Assembly (NCBI GenBank): GCA_964554475.1
Contig: CAZKOT010000054.1
Location: 1-6,008 of the forward strand
DNA length: 6,008 bases
Origin: CAJKWP01 sp964554475
Lineage (GTDB): Bacteria; Bacillota; Clostridia; Christensenellales; UBA1242
Direction of reading: 5' to 3'
The notes beneath the pieces were generated by a model, which saw only the letters and a program-made list of their open reading frames with translations, was not told the origin of the DNA and did not search any database. Both the position numbers and the translations under genes were made by a program. This document shows positions 5,842 through 6,008 of this stretch, in pieces. Position 1 is the stretch's first letter. Each line of letters begins with the position of its first letter.

Positions 5842-5979
5842 TCACTCCGCCACCCAGTACACCCGCACTAACGGTATCAACGCCCTTCCATCTAAATCGA
5901 AGGACTCATAATACGACACCACGACCTTCGCCAGTTCGTCCATATTTACTTTTGCACACGCCATTTCCATTTTTCCCAT
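5842..5979 (-). CDS. small hypothetical reading frame, possibly the C-terminus of a gene entering from the right
   Basis: From ATG 5979 the frame gives 45 residues. The plausible core is MDELAKVVVSYYESFDLDGR followed by ALIPLVRVYWVAE. The frame stays open upstream to the window edge (adding NQNRRVRY), so the gene may begin outside. In-frame ATGs at 5970, 5964 and 5943 are further possible starts, none with a strong RBS. The product is an amphipathic helical peptide without a recognisable domain. Overlapping its end in another frame is a peptide-like tail ending WLDNDEEVE (to 5796), which raises the possibility of a frameshift. It precedes the ATPase on the same strand by 78 bp and could be a small partner protein. 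Function unknown. Confidence 0.4.
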   Translation of the reverse strand: MGKMEMACAKVNMDELAKVVVSYYESFDLDGRALIPLVRVYWVAE

Positions 5980-6008
5980 GTATCTAACTCGCCGATTCTG
6001 ATTTTTTT

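Noticed and set aside
1..6008. CRISPR array, tRNA/rRNA genes, insertion sequence or integrase
   Set aside because: I looked for regularly spaced repeats, cloverleaf-like segments, terminal inverted repeats and transposase or integrase motifs and saw none.

Overview
The window is bacterial. All convincing genes lie on the minus strand, packed with 4-nt ATGA/GTGA overlaps and purine-rich Shine-Dalgarno sites (AAGGAG, AGGAGG, GGAGG). No rRNA, tRNA, transposase, integrase or housekeeping gene is visible, so the phylum cannot be named. The gene content (KAP-type P-loop ATPase, NYN fragment, HEPN-like protein, degenerate sigma/anti-sigma-like pair) looks like accessory or conflict-type DNA. Hand counts of 60-base samples give about 52% GC near 1 kb, 37-42% at 4.5-4.7 kb and 35% just upstream of the operon (3781-3840), so the window may be a mosaic.

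Layout in the direction of transcription (right to left). At the right edge is a small or partial reading frame ending at 5842. Next comes a 590-aa soluble KAP-like ATPase (5763-3991). A gene-free, AT-rich gap (3784-3990) follows. It holds a good promoter candidate with a perfect 12-bp palindrome inside its spacer.

Downstream is one apparent operon running off the left edge: (1) a short protein carrying only the front part of a NYN RNase fold (3783-3529); (2) a 199-aa protein with an HTH, a histone-H1-like basic linker and a C-terminal coiled coil (3563-2964); (3) a 276-aa winged-helix plus HEPN-like protein with an intact R-x4-H motif (2967-2137); (4) a 165-aa protein with an N-terminal SH3/KOW-like barrel (2140-1643); (5) a 351-aa protein with degenerate sigma region 2-like and region 4-like segments (1631-576); (6) a 165-aa soluble protein with an H-x3-C-x2-C anti-sigma-type zinc motif (579-82); (7) the start of another gene with a strong RBS (77 to beyond the edge).

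My reading, which is inference: genes 5 and 6 are a divergent sigma/anti-sigma-like module. Genes 1-3 combine RNA-targeting folds with DNA-binding domains. The linked block could be a regulated stress or defence locus whose remaining part, possibly the effector, lies beyond position 1. I do not recognise it as a named system.
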